This document shows, piece by piece, positions 1 to 8,817 of a stretch of DNA of 64,000 nt. The stretch comes from Ruminococcus sp. FC2018 (lineage in GTDB: Bacteria > Bacillota > Clostridia > Oscillospirales > Ruminococcaceae): NCBI RefSeq assembly GCF_000621805.1, contig NZ_JHXH01000003.1, positions 1 to 64,000 of the forward strand, read 5' to 3'. The notes beneath the pieces are model-generated. The model was not told the DNA's origin and did not search any database. It worked only from the letters and a program-made list of their open reading frames with translations. Position 1 is the stretch's first letter. The number at the start of each line of letters is the position of its first letter. The position numbers and the translations under genes were made by a program.

Positions 1-172
1 CTATTATACTCACATGCTTTCTTTCGCACAACTCTCTCAGTATTGCTCCAATATCTCGTTTTAGCTTTCCGTAGATAGCTTTTCGTCTGTACTTTGGCGC
101 AAATACTATGTGATATTGACATTTCCAGCTCGTATGTGCTAAACTATACGTATCATTAGATTTATTATCCAT
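1..172 (-). mobile_element. tnpA: IS200/IS605 transposase TnpA, N-terminal part (cut by window edge)
   Basis: The minus strand from the ATG at 172 reads MDNKSNDTYSLAHTSWKCQY and continues with HIVFAPKYRRKAIYG, which is the characteristic N-terminus of IS200/IS605 Y1 (HUH) transposases. These enzymes move single-stranded DNA by peel-and-paste using one tyrosine. Only the first 57 codons are inside the window, so the HUH pair and the catalytic Tyr cannot be checked. An AAGGAGGG ribosome site (about 180-188) precedes the ATG. The left-end hairpin at 291-309 lies upstream, as expected for this family. Confidence 0.9.
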
Positions 173-290
173 CTGGTGATCCCTCCTTGGTTTTTTGTAA
201 TACGGTTGGTAGCCTATTACATTGTATATCAAGGAGGCGTTTTTGTCTATTGTGCGGGACAGATTATGCTCTTACTAAAGTTTATACATT

Positions 291-316
291 CCACCTGCAT
301 AGCAGGTGGTTTTTTT
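291..316. terminator. IS200 end hairpin with T-run
   Basis: An 8-bp perfect stem (ccacctgc / gcaggtgg) with a 3-nt loop is followed by seven T. IS200-type elements carry such a hairpin near the left end, upstream of tnpA, where it blocks read-through transcription into the transposase and marks the element end. The exact IS boundary is not defined by the sequence alone. Confidence 0.7.
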
Positions 317-326
317 ATCAGGATAA

Positions 327-528
327 AAAGAACTCGCAAACAACCTGTTTGCGAGCTTTTCATTTATGCGGCAAACGGGACTTGAAGCACTGCCGCTTGC
401 CAAAACCCACGCATCTGAGGTGTTTCTTTGCCCGCTCCTGCGGCGATTCTGTCATAGGGGGCTATACCGTAACGTCGTGCAGTATTGCGTAGTTTTATAC
501 AATAATAAAGACCAAACAAAGACCAAGA
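327..528. repeat. Attachment-site-like repeat R1
   Basis: This copy has a hairpin with 9-bp arms (333-341 / 347-355) ending in a T-run, then a sequence at 366-386 whose reverse complement (TTCAAGTCCCGTTTGCCGCA) resembles the T-loop and acceptor 3' end of a tRNA. About 120 bp further on is the pair aaagaccaa / aaagaccaa (507 and 518, 11 bp apart). It is highly similar over about 200 bp to 7521-7720 in the same orientation and shares its layout with 22536-22774 and 63596-63802. I interpret it as an integrase attachment site or remnant: core plus arm-type sites. No gene is seen in 173-591. Confidence 0.6.
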
Positions 529-591
529 GTGTGAATCATAAAGTATTTGCTCGAATTATAACATTATGGTTCGTTTTCTTTTTCCAGTGAA

Positions 592-645
592 CTATTCACC
601 GATGAACCCACTATAGCTTCCAAACCCAAGCATATACACTGCCAT
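592..645 (-). CDS. Candidate 17-residue peptide gene
   Basis: A short frame MAVYMLGFGSYSGFIGE is preceded at 8 bp by AGGAG (654-658, within GGAGAGGAG) and lies about 40 bp downstream of a consensus promoter at 687-715. Promoter, ribosome site and ORF are arranged as in a real gene, and it is divergent from the HTH-regulator gene at 865. The peptide is Gly- and aromatic-rich and lacks a clear signal peptide. It could be a signalling peptide, a leader peptide or a chance ORF; I do not recognise a family. Confidence 0.45.
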   Translation of the reverse strand: MAVYMLGFGSYSGFIGE

Positions 646-686
646 TGCCGATTCTCCTCTCCGTCTATGCATGAAGGGTTACCTTA

Positions 687-715
687 ATTATACTGTGAAA
701 GCAATAAAATGTCAA
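687..715 (-). promoter_or_regulatory. Consensus sigma-A promoter, minus strand
   Basis: Reading the minus strand, TTGACA (710-715) and TATAAT (687-692) are separated by exactly 17 bp. Transcription would run leftwards through the 17-codon ORF at 592-645. Confidence 0.8.
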
Positions 716-816
716 ATAATCTCACGAAAACGTTAGATAATCTTTTTATATGTACCAGGGATTCAATTTCTCCATTGACAGTGTTTCCAGTGCTGCCATA
801 CCAAAAGGAAACATTG

Positions 817-845
817 TTGCAACAAAAATGTCTGTGTGGTAAAAT
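817..845 (+). promoter_or_regulatory. Promoter of the HTH regulator gene
   Basis: TTGCAA (817-822), a 17-bp spacer and TAAAAT (840-845) lie just before the ribosome site AGAGGTG (853-859). This supports the start at 865 rather than an upstream in-frame ATG at 709, which would put the promoter inside the gene and has no ribosome site. Confidence 0.6.
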
Positions 846-864
846 ATACAAAAGAGGTGTTGTT

Positions 865-2274
865 ATGGAATTTTACGAGTGTCTGAACGCTCTGATGGAG
901 AAATATGATGTCAAGGCAGCCGATATACACAGAAATAGTAATTTAAAAAGACCATACATTAGTAAAATGCTAAGCGGTGACCTTTTGCCTTCCTCATATG
1001 ATATAGTTGAAAAGATAATGGAGGCTATGGAACTGTCACTTGACGAAAAAATAATGTTGACGGATTCATACCTGGTCAGCAAATCTGTCGGTGAAAATAA
1101 ACAAATGTGGCGCTCCTTCAAGCAGGTGTATTTTCTCCAATACCCTCACTTAGGACAGTATAATAAAATGCATACCAAGCTCATTAACTCTGAGATAATC
1201 GGTGCAGATAAGCTTTTAGATTCATTATGCTCAATGATGAAAAACAGCAAAACTGAACCGATGCTTTTCTTTTCTCCGATAACGGTCGAAGCTGCCGAAA
1301 GGATCAGTTCGGCTTTTAACTGCATACCGGAAAGTACAGGCATAAAATGGCTGGCTCCATTTAACAGACAGGATGTTTCAGATTCACAGAACTTCTCGCT
1401 ATTGGCAAATTGTCTGTCGGTCATGTGCGTTAAGTCATGTACAGTAATGAAAACTCTGAATGATGTTGAAAGCCTGCTGAAGAGCACCCCTTTCCCCTTT
1501 TATTTGATAACTGAAAACGGGCTTTTGATATTTGACAGTGAGCTTCGCAACGGTCAGTTTTTCTGTGACAGACAAATAATAGAGATATATACAACAAGTT
1601 TTTCAAGTCTTGCAGAAAAATCACAACTGCTGATGATGTCATTTGACAAGGCAAACGACGCACTTATACTGCTCAACAATCAAATACCCACAGTTCTTGC
1701 TGATAAAAGCAACTGTTATACAATATCCAACCAACCTTGTACCTGTCTTGATCTTTCCAGAACGGACATATATGATTATACGGATACTGATGAAAGCGAC
1801 AAAATAGCAAATATGTACGGCATCTTTCTGAGAGATGTGTTTACAAACATAGAAAACTTCTACGATGTGTTCTCGGTATACGGTATGCGTGATTTTCTTG
1901 ATGAGCAGGACTATTATCTTCTGGGCAAACACTTCTCTAAATCAATGTCAAAGCAATTCAGAAGACAGACCCTGACTAATTATTCAATGGTGACTCTGCA
2001 CGAATCGTATTACCATCCGCTCGGTCTGCGTATCCCGGGATTCAACAAGCAGCCGTTCATAGGCATGAATATATTTGCAAACGGCTGTATCATAGGAGTA
2101 TACGATTTTGATGAAAAGCCGTTCGTTGTGGTGGCTAGCGATAAAGGTATAACTGACTCTGTTATAGCATATCTGCACGAGCTGAAAAAATATCACCTGA
2201 TTTCATCAAAAGAGGAAACGGCAAAGTATATACAAACAGAGCTTGAAAAAAGAGCAGACGGAAAAGAGGAGTGA
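865..2274 (+). CDS. Large HTH (XRE-like) DNA-binding protein
   Basis: The 469-residue product starts with a lambda-repressor-like helix-turn-helix, roughly residues 5-70, with the segment NLKRPYISKMLSGDLLPSS in the recognition-helix region. The remaining 400 residues match no domain I recognise and contain no obvious membrane segment. Its size is unusual, since XRE regulators are commonly 70-300 residues; a long C-terminal sensor region is likely. It heads a same-strand run with the lipoprotein (2283), zinc-ribbon protein (3681) and protease (4499), overlapping or closely spaced with the first. It may regulate this locus or the divergent peptide transcript. Function beyond DNA binding is unknown. 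Confidence 0.7.
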   Translation: MEFYECLNALMEKYDVKAADIHRNSNLKRPYISKMLSGDLLPSSYDIVEKIMEAMELSLDEKIMLTDSYLVSKSVGENKQMWRSFKQVYFLQYPHLGQYNKMHTKLINSEIIGADKLLDSLCSMMKNSKTEPMLFFSPITVEAAERISSAFNCIPESTGIKWLAPFNRQDVSDSQNFSLLANCLSVMCVKSCTVMKTLNDVESLLKSTPFPFYLITENGLLIFDSELRNGQFFCDRQIIEIYTTSFSSLAEKSQLLMMSFDKANDALILLNNQIPTVLADKSNCYTISNQPCTCLDLSRTDIYDYTDTDESDKIANMYGIFLRDVFTNIENFYDVFSVYGMRDFLDEQDYYLLGKHFSKSMSKQFRRQTLTNYSMVTLHESYYHPLGLRIPGFNKQPFIGMNIFANGCIIGVYDFDEKPFVVVASDKGITDSVIAYLHELKKYHLISSKEETAKYIQTELEKRADGKEE

Positions 2275-2282
2275 GAATTGTA

Positions 2283-3635
2283 ATGAAAAGAATGCCGACT
2301 GTTATTATATCTATAGTGCTTTCGATAAGTATGTGTGGCTGCAGCAGCTCCAAAACCAAAACAACGGCTGCAAAAACAACTACCGTCAATAGCACGATCA
2401 GCTCACAGACAAGCGCTGCTGACAGCTCGTTGGAGTCAGAGGCGACTGAAAAGGTCAATAATCATTCAATAAGTAAACTGGTGCTTGGGTTTAGGAATAC
2501 AGCTCTTATTGACAATGAGGGCAAACTGTATGTTTGGGGAAGAAATGATTACCATCAATCTGGAGTAAAACATTTGATAGGTAATGTAACTCAACCAAAC
2601 TTGTTAATATCAAATAAAACGATTGATGTTGATTTTGGAATAACGCATTCAGCTGCAGTTCTAGAGAATGGCAGTTTATTAGTTTGGGGTTCAAATTACA
2701 ATAAACAAATGCCGGGAAAAGAGAAATATGATTCATCCGCATACGATACTCCTGTGCGAGTAATGGGTGATGTAAAGGATGTCTCTCTTTCAAGTAATTC
2801 AACTGCCGTTATTATGAACAATGGAGATCTTTATGTTTATGGAGAATGCGCTCGGCGATACAACTTTGAAAAGGGATTTGTAATGGGCAAAGTAAAAAGA
2901 GTAGTACTCACAGATGAAAAGTGTGCTATCATTACAGAGTCTGATGAATTGTATTTCTTTGGCGACAACAAAAGCGGCTGTTTTGGTCTTGGAGATTATG
3001 AAGAGCACTCAACACCTAAAAAATCAAGTATTGGGAATGTAAAAGATGTAATATTTGGCTATTATGGTGTGTTAGGTAGATATAACTGTTCAATTGTCTT
3101 AACTAACGATGGTGATGTTTACACGCTTGGCGGTGACACCAAAGACGATGGAAAAAAGAGCAAACCTCAAAAAATCATGAGCAATGTAGCTTCTGTTTGT
3201 AACACCCTCGATTGTCTCGGACTATTGACTAACAACGGAGATTTCTACACAGCAGGTTCAAAAAGCACCGACAACCTCAATGGCTTTGCAGATCAAAATG
3301 TAGAGTTAAGACTCTTACTAAAAAATATTAAACAAGTTGATGCGTGCAACTACAAATTTATGGCTCTTAATGATTCAGGAGAATTAATGTACTGGGGTGC
3401 AACAGAATTTGATGTCACCGGTGATGCCTTGTTTTATAAAGAAAGTGCGCTAAAAACCCCCACTAAAATTGCAGACAATGTTGATTATTTTGTTATGGGT
3501 TATTCGAGCAATGCCTATGTTGATAAGGATGGCTCTCTTTATATGTGGGGAAATAACAATGGCGGTAATCTTGGAAATGGGACCGAAACGAATCAGAACA
3601 AGCCGGTTAAAATTACCATCCCGGAATCATATTGA
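2283..3635 (+). CDS. RCC1-repeat lipoprotein
   Basis: The 450-residue product begins with a lipoprotein signal peptide ending near MCGC, followed by a Ser/Thr/Lys-rich linker to about residue 70. It then has at least seven RCC1-type repeats, each with a core such as LYVWGRN, LLVWGSN, LYFFGDN, LMYWGAT or LYMWGNN, predicting a seven-bladed beta-propeller on the outer face of the membrane. RCC1-type propellers usually bind proteins. ATG 2283 fits the lipobox better than an in-frame GTG at 2271 and has AGAGGAG upstream. The start lies 9 bp after the stop of the HTH gene, so co-transcription is likely. Ligand unknown. Confidence 0.8.
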   Translation: MKRMPTVIISIVLSISMCGCSSSKTKTTAAKTTTVNSTISSQTSAADSSLESEATEKVNNHSISKLVLGFRNTALIDNEGKLYVWGRNDYHQSGVKHLIGNVTQPNLLISNKTIDVDFGITHSAAVLENGSLLVWGSNYNKQMPGKEKYDSSAYDTPVRVMGDVKDVSLSSNSTAVIMNNGDLYVYGECARRYNFEKGFVMGKVKRVVLTDEKCAIITESDELYFFGDNKSGCFGLGDYEEHSTPKKSSIGNVKDVIFGYYGVLGRYNCSIVLTNDGDVYTLGGDTKDDGKKSKPQKIMSNVASVCNTLDCLGLLTNNGDFYTAGSKSTDNLNGFADQNVELRLLLKNIKQVDACNYKFMALNDSGELMYWGATEFDVTGDALFYKESALKTPTKIADNVDYFVMGYSSNAYVDKDGSLYMWGNNNGGNLGNGTETNQNKPVKITIPESY

Positions 3636-3680
3636 TTTTAATTCTATTTTAATTGTATTTTGATAATAGGAGGAATAATA

Positions 3681-4472
3681 ATGTTCTGTGGAAAATGCGG
3701 TGCTGAAATAGCACAGGGTACTAAGTTTTGCAGCAAGTGCGGTGCATCTGTTGAGGAATCAACTATAAGCACAGCTGCTCATACCAACTCGGTCATCAAC
3801 AAGGTGATAAAGCATGACTATAAGTATTATACTGCTTCAGCAATAGGAATACTCTCAATAATTCTGTCTCTTTGTCCGTTGCTGATGAATCGAAGCAATG
3901 AGATACCAAACGGTAATGTCTTTGCTATTTTCACATATGTAAGTGCTTCACACGGAACTATATTCTATTTCGGTTTTTTATTCTGTTTATTATGTCTTGC
4001 TATGCTGATAACCGGCTGTATCGGTATGACAAAGATAGTTACAGGTCTGTTAAAAGTCAACACGAAATATAGCGAATCTCTTGACAAAACAACAAGCGGA
4101 CTGGTATTTATGGGGATCACGGGAATACTCGCCGTTGTCGCCGGATTTGCCTTTAATTATATAACTATTTCAGGTTCTGCAAGCAAGTATGGCGTGAGCA
4201 CCAAGGAACTGTCAAAGGCTATGGAACTTGTTTCGTTCAGAATAAGTATTTTTGCAGTCCTGCTCATCGTTGTGGGCATTGGAGGAGCAAAGCTTGCTGA
4301 AAAAGTGACATACCCATACGTGAAGCAAGCTAAAACTGAAATGCTGGCAAACCTCCCCTCATCTAAAGGCAGAAATATCAAGCCAGGCGACTGGAAATGT
4401 GCAAACTGCGGCAAGATAAATGACGAAAAGCACAAGTCCTGCACCTGCTGCTACCACAAGAGAGAAGAGTGA
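3681..4472 (+). CDS. Zinc-ribbon membrane protein
   Basis: The 263-residue product has an N-terminal zinc ribbon (MFCGKCGAEI..FCSKCGA, residues 1-24), three or four hydrophobic membrane segments between about 50 and 200, and a second Cys4 ribbon at the C-terminus (WKCANCGK..CTCCYHK). Proteins with this N-terminal ribbon followed by transmembrane helices are common in Firmicutes and mostly uncharacterised. AGGAGG lies 7 bp before ATG 3681. It sits between the RCC1 lipoprotein and the protease on the same strand, suggesting a membrane partner for one of them. Confidence 0.7.
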   Translation: MFCGKCGAEIAQGTKFCSKCGASVEESTISTAAHTNSVINKVIKHDYKYYTASAIGILSIILSLCPLLMNRSNEIPNGNVFAIFTYVSASHGTIFYFGFLFCLLCLAMLITGCIGMTKIVTGLLKVNTKYSESLDKTTSGLVFMGITGILAVVAGFAFNYITISGSASKYGVSTKELSKAMELVSFRISIFAVLLIVVGIGGAKLAEKVTYPYVKQAKTEMLANLPSSKGRNIKPGDWKCANCGKINDEKHKSCTCCYHKREE

Positions 4473-4498
4473 ATAGTTATTGATTTTGGAGGTATTGA

Positions 4499-7393
4499 AT
4501 GAAAAAGCTGATAATTATCATCGCATCAGCCGTTGCTGTTGCGGTCGGTATAGGAACATTTTCATTCCTGCACAAAGGCTCGGATAAACCAGATAAAAAA
4601 GTTGAAGACATCGGAGAGATATATTGTGCTCCGATAGATGAGAGCCACATTGCCTCTTCAGGGAATGGAGTATATTATGCGGATAACGAAATACTGATTG
4701 TAGCTAAGCCGGATGTTACAAAGAAAGACATCAAAGAGCTTGCAGCGAATTATAATGCAGAGGTGGTAGGGTGTATAGAAAAAACAGGCGACTATCAGCT
4801 CAGGCTTGATAATGACGATCCGCAAAAGCTTGTAGATCTTATTACTAAAGAAACAATAATTGAATCTGCCTCGTTGAATTATATCGCAGAACTGGGCACG
4901 ACTAATGATAATAACGATATTAACACCGGAAATGAATGGATAGCTGATCCGGTAAAGGAAGCTTTTTCAAGTCTTGACATACGACGCTCAAGAGCATGGG
5001 GAGCTCAGGCAATAAATGCACCATATGCCTGGAAAGCCATGGATTTAATCAAAAGCAGGATAAAACCTGTAAAAGTCGGACTCGTAGATTGTGGTTTTGA
5101 CGAATCTCACAAGGATCTTAAATTTGCCAGAAACGGTGTCTTTTATAACAGCGAAGGACAGAACGGATATACCAAAGAAGATGTAAAAAAAAGACAATCG
5201 CCAGAACACGGAACTCATGTGGCCGGTATAATGGCTGCTGATTCAAAGGATAGTAATGGTATATGCGGCATTTATCCTTATGCAAGCGATAATCTTTATG
5301 GAGTTAATCTGGACAGCAAATATGCAGGCAATAATAACCACAGGTCGATTATGTTTCAGAAAATTGCTCTTGGAGAACTAATACTAAGAGATGTGAAAGT
5401 AATCAACGAATCATTGGGTTTCAATTATTATAAACAAGAAATATTCTTTATCGAAGGAACAGAAAAAACGAACTATCAATATCTGCATAGCTATATTTCC
5501 AATAATGATTTCAGCGATTTTGAGAACGAAGCTTCTGTTCTTGGAGATTTTTTAAGCAGGTTATTAGTTAAAGGATACGATTTTGTTTTAGTGAGTGCTG
5601 CCGGAAATGATTCAGACAGATCCATCGGACATCTTGAAAGCAAGTATTCCTCATGGCTGAATCTGATCTCAGCCGAAAAGCATAAAAATGTATATGATCG
5701 TATAATCGTTGTTGGCAATATGAATGAAAAATACAGAGCTGCCAATTCATCAAATGCCGGCAATCGTGTAGACGTTTTCGCACCCGGTGAAAAAATCTTT
5801 TCAACTTTACCTGATAATAAATACGGAGTCAAGTATGGTACATCAATGGCTTCGCCGCATATTGCAGGAATATGTGCTGACATATGGAGCATCAACAATG
5901 AACTGACCGGCGCTGAGGTAAAAAGCATTGTACTAAGATCTCATAAAGACGATAAACAGATTTACACCGCCCCGGATAAATCTTCTAAATATCTTGCGGA
6001 TGCAAGCATTGCTGTCTCTCTTGCATCTACCAGTCAGGCAAACCATAAGCAAAGCAGTCATAATGATTATGGTGCGATATACGGTTATGTTACTGATGCT
6101 TCAAACGGGACCGACCTTATTGCTATTCCTGATGTAGCGATAAGAATCTATAAAAGAAACGGAACAGATGAGATCAAGCTGTCAATAAACGAGCATAGTA
6201 ATACATCAGATGTAAATGGACATTTTGAACTGATACTTCCAGAAGGGGAATATATTATAAGAGCCGAAAAGGACCAGAAAATATCAGATGATCAGACGGT
6301 TAGTGTTAAAGCGGGAGAAATAAAATATGTTCAATGGCTTAATCTAAAAAGTCCTGGCAACAGTGATCCCGCAAAGCAGGATGAACTCAAAAAGAATATC
6401 GAAAAAATGAGTGGCGGAAAAATAGTTCTATGGGCAGAAGCTGACTATGACGGAGACGGCAAAACCGAGCTGTTTGTCGTGGTATCAAAAGGCGGAGAGA
6501 TACGTGATAAATCAAAGATATATAATTTGGATAGTATTTACTTCGTTAACTCGAAAGGTGAAATAAGCCAGGCAAAAAAGTTCAATGGGCTTGATTGTTA
6601 TTATGATGATTCCTATCAAAACACAATAGACGGTTTGAAATTCTTCAGCATATCGCTTCACGCCGGCACTTGGTCAACGACCGGGTATGTGTTCGGAGTA
6701 GACGCAGACAAATTCTTTGAGCCTTCCGTGTCAGGAAAATACAGCGGCTTTGATTTCACCAAAGAAGGAAAAGCATATGCTGTTGAACGGAAGATAAAAG
6801 ACGAAGGTGGTGGTCACATTCAGACCAATCACGAAATGACGTTTGATAAAGCTTCCAAAGAATTTATCATCTTATCGGATCGTGGGACAGATACAAAACA
6901 AGCAATCCTGCCGGAGGGTGTAGTTGAGTTCAGCGGACATTATTATATGGTCTTTTCAAACCCGGACAAATACGATGCCTACAAGAGTGAACAAGCTTGT
7001 GTGGAAATGGGCGGACATCTTGTATCTATCAACTCACAAAGCGAACAAGACTTCATTGTTGGTGTGCTCGGCTCAAAGGATAATTACTGGATCGGGCTTG
7101 AGAAGAAAAACAATAGCTGGCACTGGATCGACGGAAGTGATTTTTCTTATACACATTGGGATGTGTGGAAAAACTCAAAAGGCAAAGAATTCTGGCAGCC
7201 CGATAATTTAGAGAATCGGGAATACAACGCAAGAATTGCCGGCAAAAGTGTAACATATGAAGATTGGTATATGAACAAAGGAGGCTGGATCGATACCGAT
7301 GGAAGCGGCAAAGGTGAGGATCTTTCGACCTACGGATTTATTTGTGAATGGACAGACCATCCTGATGCTGAAAAGATAAAAAAATATAGCTGA
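4499..7393 (+). CDS. Membrane-anchored or secreted subtilisin-like protease with C-type-lectin domain
   Basis: The 964-residue product has an N-terminal hydrophobic anchor or signal (residues 4-24), a fervidolysin-like propeptide region (about 60-135), and an S8 peptidase domain (about 165-510). The visible triad is Asp197 (GLVDCGFD), His237 (EHGTHVAG) and Ser449 (GTSMASPH), with the oxyanion Asn370 in SAAGND. A carboxypeptidase-regulatory-like beta domain follows at 528-600, then a DGDG calcium-type motif near 650, and a C-type-lectin-like domain at about 805-955 with WIGL and the terminal FICEW. All catalytic residues are present. TTGGAGG precedes ATG 4499. It is the last gene of the locus; cleavage of the co-encoded lipoprotein or a peptide is a plausible but unproven role. 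Confidence 0.88.
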   Translation: MKKLIIIIASAVAVAVGIGTFSFLHKGSDKPDKKVEDIGEIYCAPIDESHIASSGNGVYYADNEILIVAKPDVTKKDIKELAANYNAEVVGCIEKTGDYQLRLDNDDPQKLVDLITKETIIESASLNYIAELGTTNDNNDINTGNEWIADPVKEAFSSLDIRRSRAWGAQAINAPYAWKAMDLIKSRIKPVKVGLVDCGFDESHKDLKFARNGVFYNSEGQNGYTKEDVKKRQSPEHGTHVAGIMAADSKDSNGICGIYPYASDNLYGVNLDSKYAGNNNHRSIMFQKIALGELILRDVKVINESLGFNYYKQEIFFIEGTEKTNYQYLHSYISNNDFSDFENEASVLGDFLSRLLVKGYDFVLVSAAGNDSDRSIGHLESKYSSWLNLISAEKHKNVYDRIIVVGNMNEKYRAANSSNAGNRVDVFAPGEKIFSTLPDNKYGVKYGTSMASPHIAGICADIWSINNELTGAEVKSIVLRSHKDDKQIYTAPDKSSKYLADASIAVSLASTSQANHKQSSHNDYGAIYGYVTDASNGTDLIAIPDVAIRIYKRNGTDEIKLSINEHSNTSDVNGHFELILPEGEYIIRAEKDQKISDDQTVSVKAGEIKYVQWLNLKSPGNSDPAKQDELKKNIEKMSGGKIVLWAEADYDGDGKTELFVVVSKGGEIRDKSKIYNLDSIYFVNSKGEISQAKKFNGLDCYYDDSYQNTIDGLKFFSISLHAGTWSTTGYVFGVDADKFFEPSVSGKYSGFDFTKEGKAYAVERKIKDEGGGHIQTNHEMTFDKASKEFIILSDRGTDTKQAILPEGVVEFSGHYYMVFSNPDKYDAYKSEQACVEMGGHLVSINSQSEQDFIVGVLGSKDNYWIGLEKKNNSWHWIDGSDFSYTHWDVWKNSKGKEFWQPDNLENREYNARIAGKSVTYEDWYMNKGGWIDTDGSGKGEDLSTYGFICEWTDHPDAEKIKKYS

Positions 7394-7520
7394 TACAATG
7401 ATCAGAGCCACGATTGGAATAGAACAAAAAAAGGGGCTGTTACAAGTAAGCAATAGTTCCTAATTGTAATCCGATTCCCCAGTCTTACTGAGAAAAAAAG
7501 CTTTAGCTATGAATTGAATA

Positions 7521-7720
7521 AAAAGAGCTCGCAAACACGCTGTTTGCGAGCTCTTCATTTATAACCAGGACTTGAAGCGCTGCCGCTTGCCAAAATCCAC
7601 GCATCTGAGGTGTTTCTTTGCCCGCTCCTGCGGCGATTCTGTCACAAGGGGCTATGTCATAATATAGCGTAATATCATGCAGTATCTTGCCGAAATAAAG
7701 ACCAAACAAAGACCAAGGTT
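7521..7720. repeat. Attachment-site-like repeat R2
   Basis: Direct repeat of 327-528, with near-identical sequence over most of 200 bp. It holds a 12-bp stem hairpin (7525-7536 / 7542-7553), the ggacttgaag core (7568-7577; the neighbouring gcggcaaacgg part of R1 is missing) and paired aaagaccaa motifs at 7697 and 7708. It separates the protease locus from the TIR locus. The rest of 7394-7894 contains no gene that I can support. Confidence 0.6.
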
Positions 7721-7774
7721 TGCAATGTGTGAGGCTCAAAGAGGAAAATCCAAACAACCGAACAGAATAGAACA

Positions 7775-7808
7775 AAGCTCCCTTGCGAATCAAACCGCAG
7801 GGGAGCTT
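7775..7808. terminator. Hairpin downstream of the DUF2971-like gene
   Basis: The arms aagctccc (7775-7782) and gggagctt (7801-7808) form an 8-bp stem. On the minus strand it lies about 85 bp beyond the stop of the gene at 7895 and is followed by a T-rich stretch, so it probably ends the minus-strand transcription unit. Confidence 0.5.
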
Positions 7809-7894
7809 GTTGTATTTAGTTTGAGCACACATTATTACATTTAAGTATGTAGTATGGTTTGTTCAACAACAAATTTTGATATAATGGTCACTCC

Positions 7895-8746
7895 TTAATC
7901 TAACTTCATGTCTATCTCGCCTTTGTACATACTTAATTGTACCTTTGAGGTATCAAAGATATGAGAATAAATATGTTTGAATTTCTTTATCTCTTCATCT
8001 TTATAATCAACGATGTTCGGAGCAAGATTAATCGAGATGTTCTTTTTGAGTTTATCATTAAAAGCTATTACTACCTTATAATCATTTTTAGGATTATTTT
8101 TAATTATTTTTTTAGCTTCATTTTCAAGATGTATCACTAATCTGCTTTCTTTCTCATAATACCAAATCAATCCTTTGACAAAATGCTTGAACTCTCTCTT
8201 CAATTCTTCAAATTCACTATTACTAATATGATAGTTTGTCATAGTATTATACTTTAGTGCGATATTACTCTGTTCTTGATGACAATATAGTACATCTTTG
8301 AAACTATAGGTAAAGGTTTTATTGGGGAGCAGTGTTATTGGTTCTCCTACAAGAGCTTTACCATTACTTTCATATAGTAAATATGTACTTTCTTCTATTA
8401 GCTTTTTTACCATTTGGGATGTAAACCTTATCCTCCCCCCTTTTCCATCTTTTCCACTGTAAAGATACCATAACGGAAGATTCTCATGTACGCCAGTAGA
8501 GAAACAAAGTGTGTAGTATTCTCGTTGCTGTTCCACATTGCCAAACTGTTTTTTGTCAGTTTTATCATTAACACCCTTTACACACGATGCCCAGATTTGA
8601 TTCTTTTCTAATATTGAATCAATCACACAAAGCTTTGTATAATGATAATAATTACTATGATCATACTCTCTTTGCATATAGTTAGCTAATTCTTTTACTG
8701 AACATAAACTGCCAAATTGATTCCATTTAAACCTTGAATTGCTCAT
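7895..8746 (-). CDS. DUF2971-like protein
   Basis: The 283-residue soluble protein has the pattern typical of DUF2971: an N-terminal YHYTKL..IDSILEKNQIWAS, an ND motif (GVNDKTDKKQF), the central LPLWYLYSG..GGRIRF segment, and a later YEKESRLVI element. DUF2971 proteins are of unknown biochemical function and are often found in defence islands and mobile regions. ATG 8746 has AGGAGGG directly upstream and is preferred over an upstream ATG at 8770. It is 71 bp downstream of the TIR/DUF6273 gene on the same strand, with a palindrome (8781-8804) between them, so it may be read through or separately controlled. Confidence 0.6.
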   Translation of the reverse strand: MSNSRFKWNQFGSLCSVKELANYMQREYDHSNYYHYTKLCVIDSILEKNQIWASCVKGVNDKTDKKQFGNVEQQREYYTLCFSTGVHENLPLWYLYSGKDGKGGRIRFTSQMVKKLIEESTYLLYESNGKALVGEPITLLPNKTFTYSFKDVLYCHQEQSNIALKYNTMTNYHISNSEFEELKREFKHFVKGLIWYYEKESRLVIHLENEAKKIIKNNPKNDYKVVIAFNDKLKKNISINLAPNIVDYKDEEIKKFKHIYSHIFDTSKVQLSMYKGEIDMKLD

Positions 8747-8780
8747 TTTCCCTCCTGTTTGCTCCTTCAATAATGCTCAT

Positions 8781-8804
8781 CTTTTGATATGATTATATCA
8801 AAAG
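8781..8804. promoter_or_regulatory. Perfect 10-bp palindrome upstream of the DUF2971-like gene
   Basis: The arms cttttgatat and atatcaaaag flank a 4-bp centre. On the minus strand the palindrome contains a TATAAT hexamer, so it may be an operator overlapping a promoter for the gene at 7895-8746. It lacks a following T-run in the minus direction, so it is less likely to be a terminator. Confidence 0.45.
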
Positions 8805-8817
8805 TCATTTGCTTGAA

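Noticed and set aside
366-386. tRNA gene (also at 7568, 22618 and 63646)
   Set aside because: Only a T-loop/acceptor-like 3' end is present; the 5' T-stem and the remaining arms are absent, so these are not functional tRNA genes.
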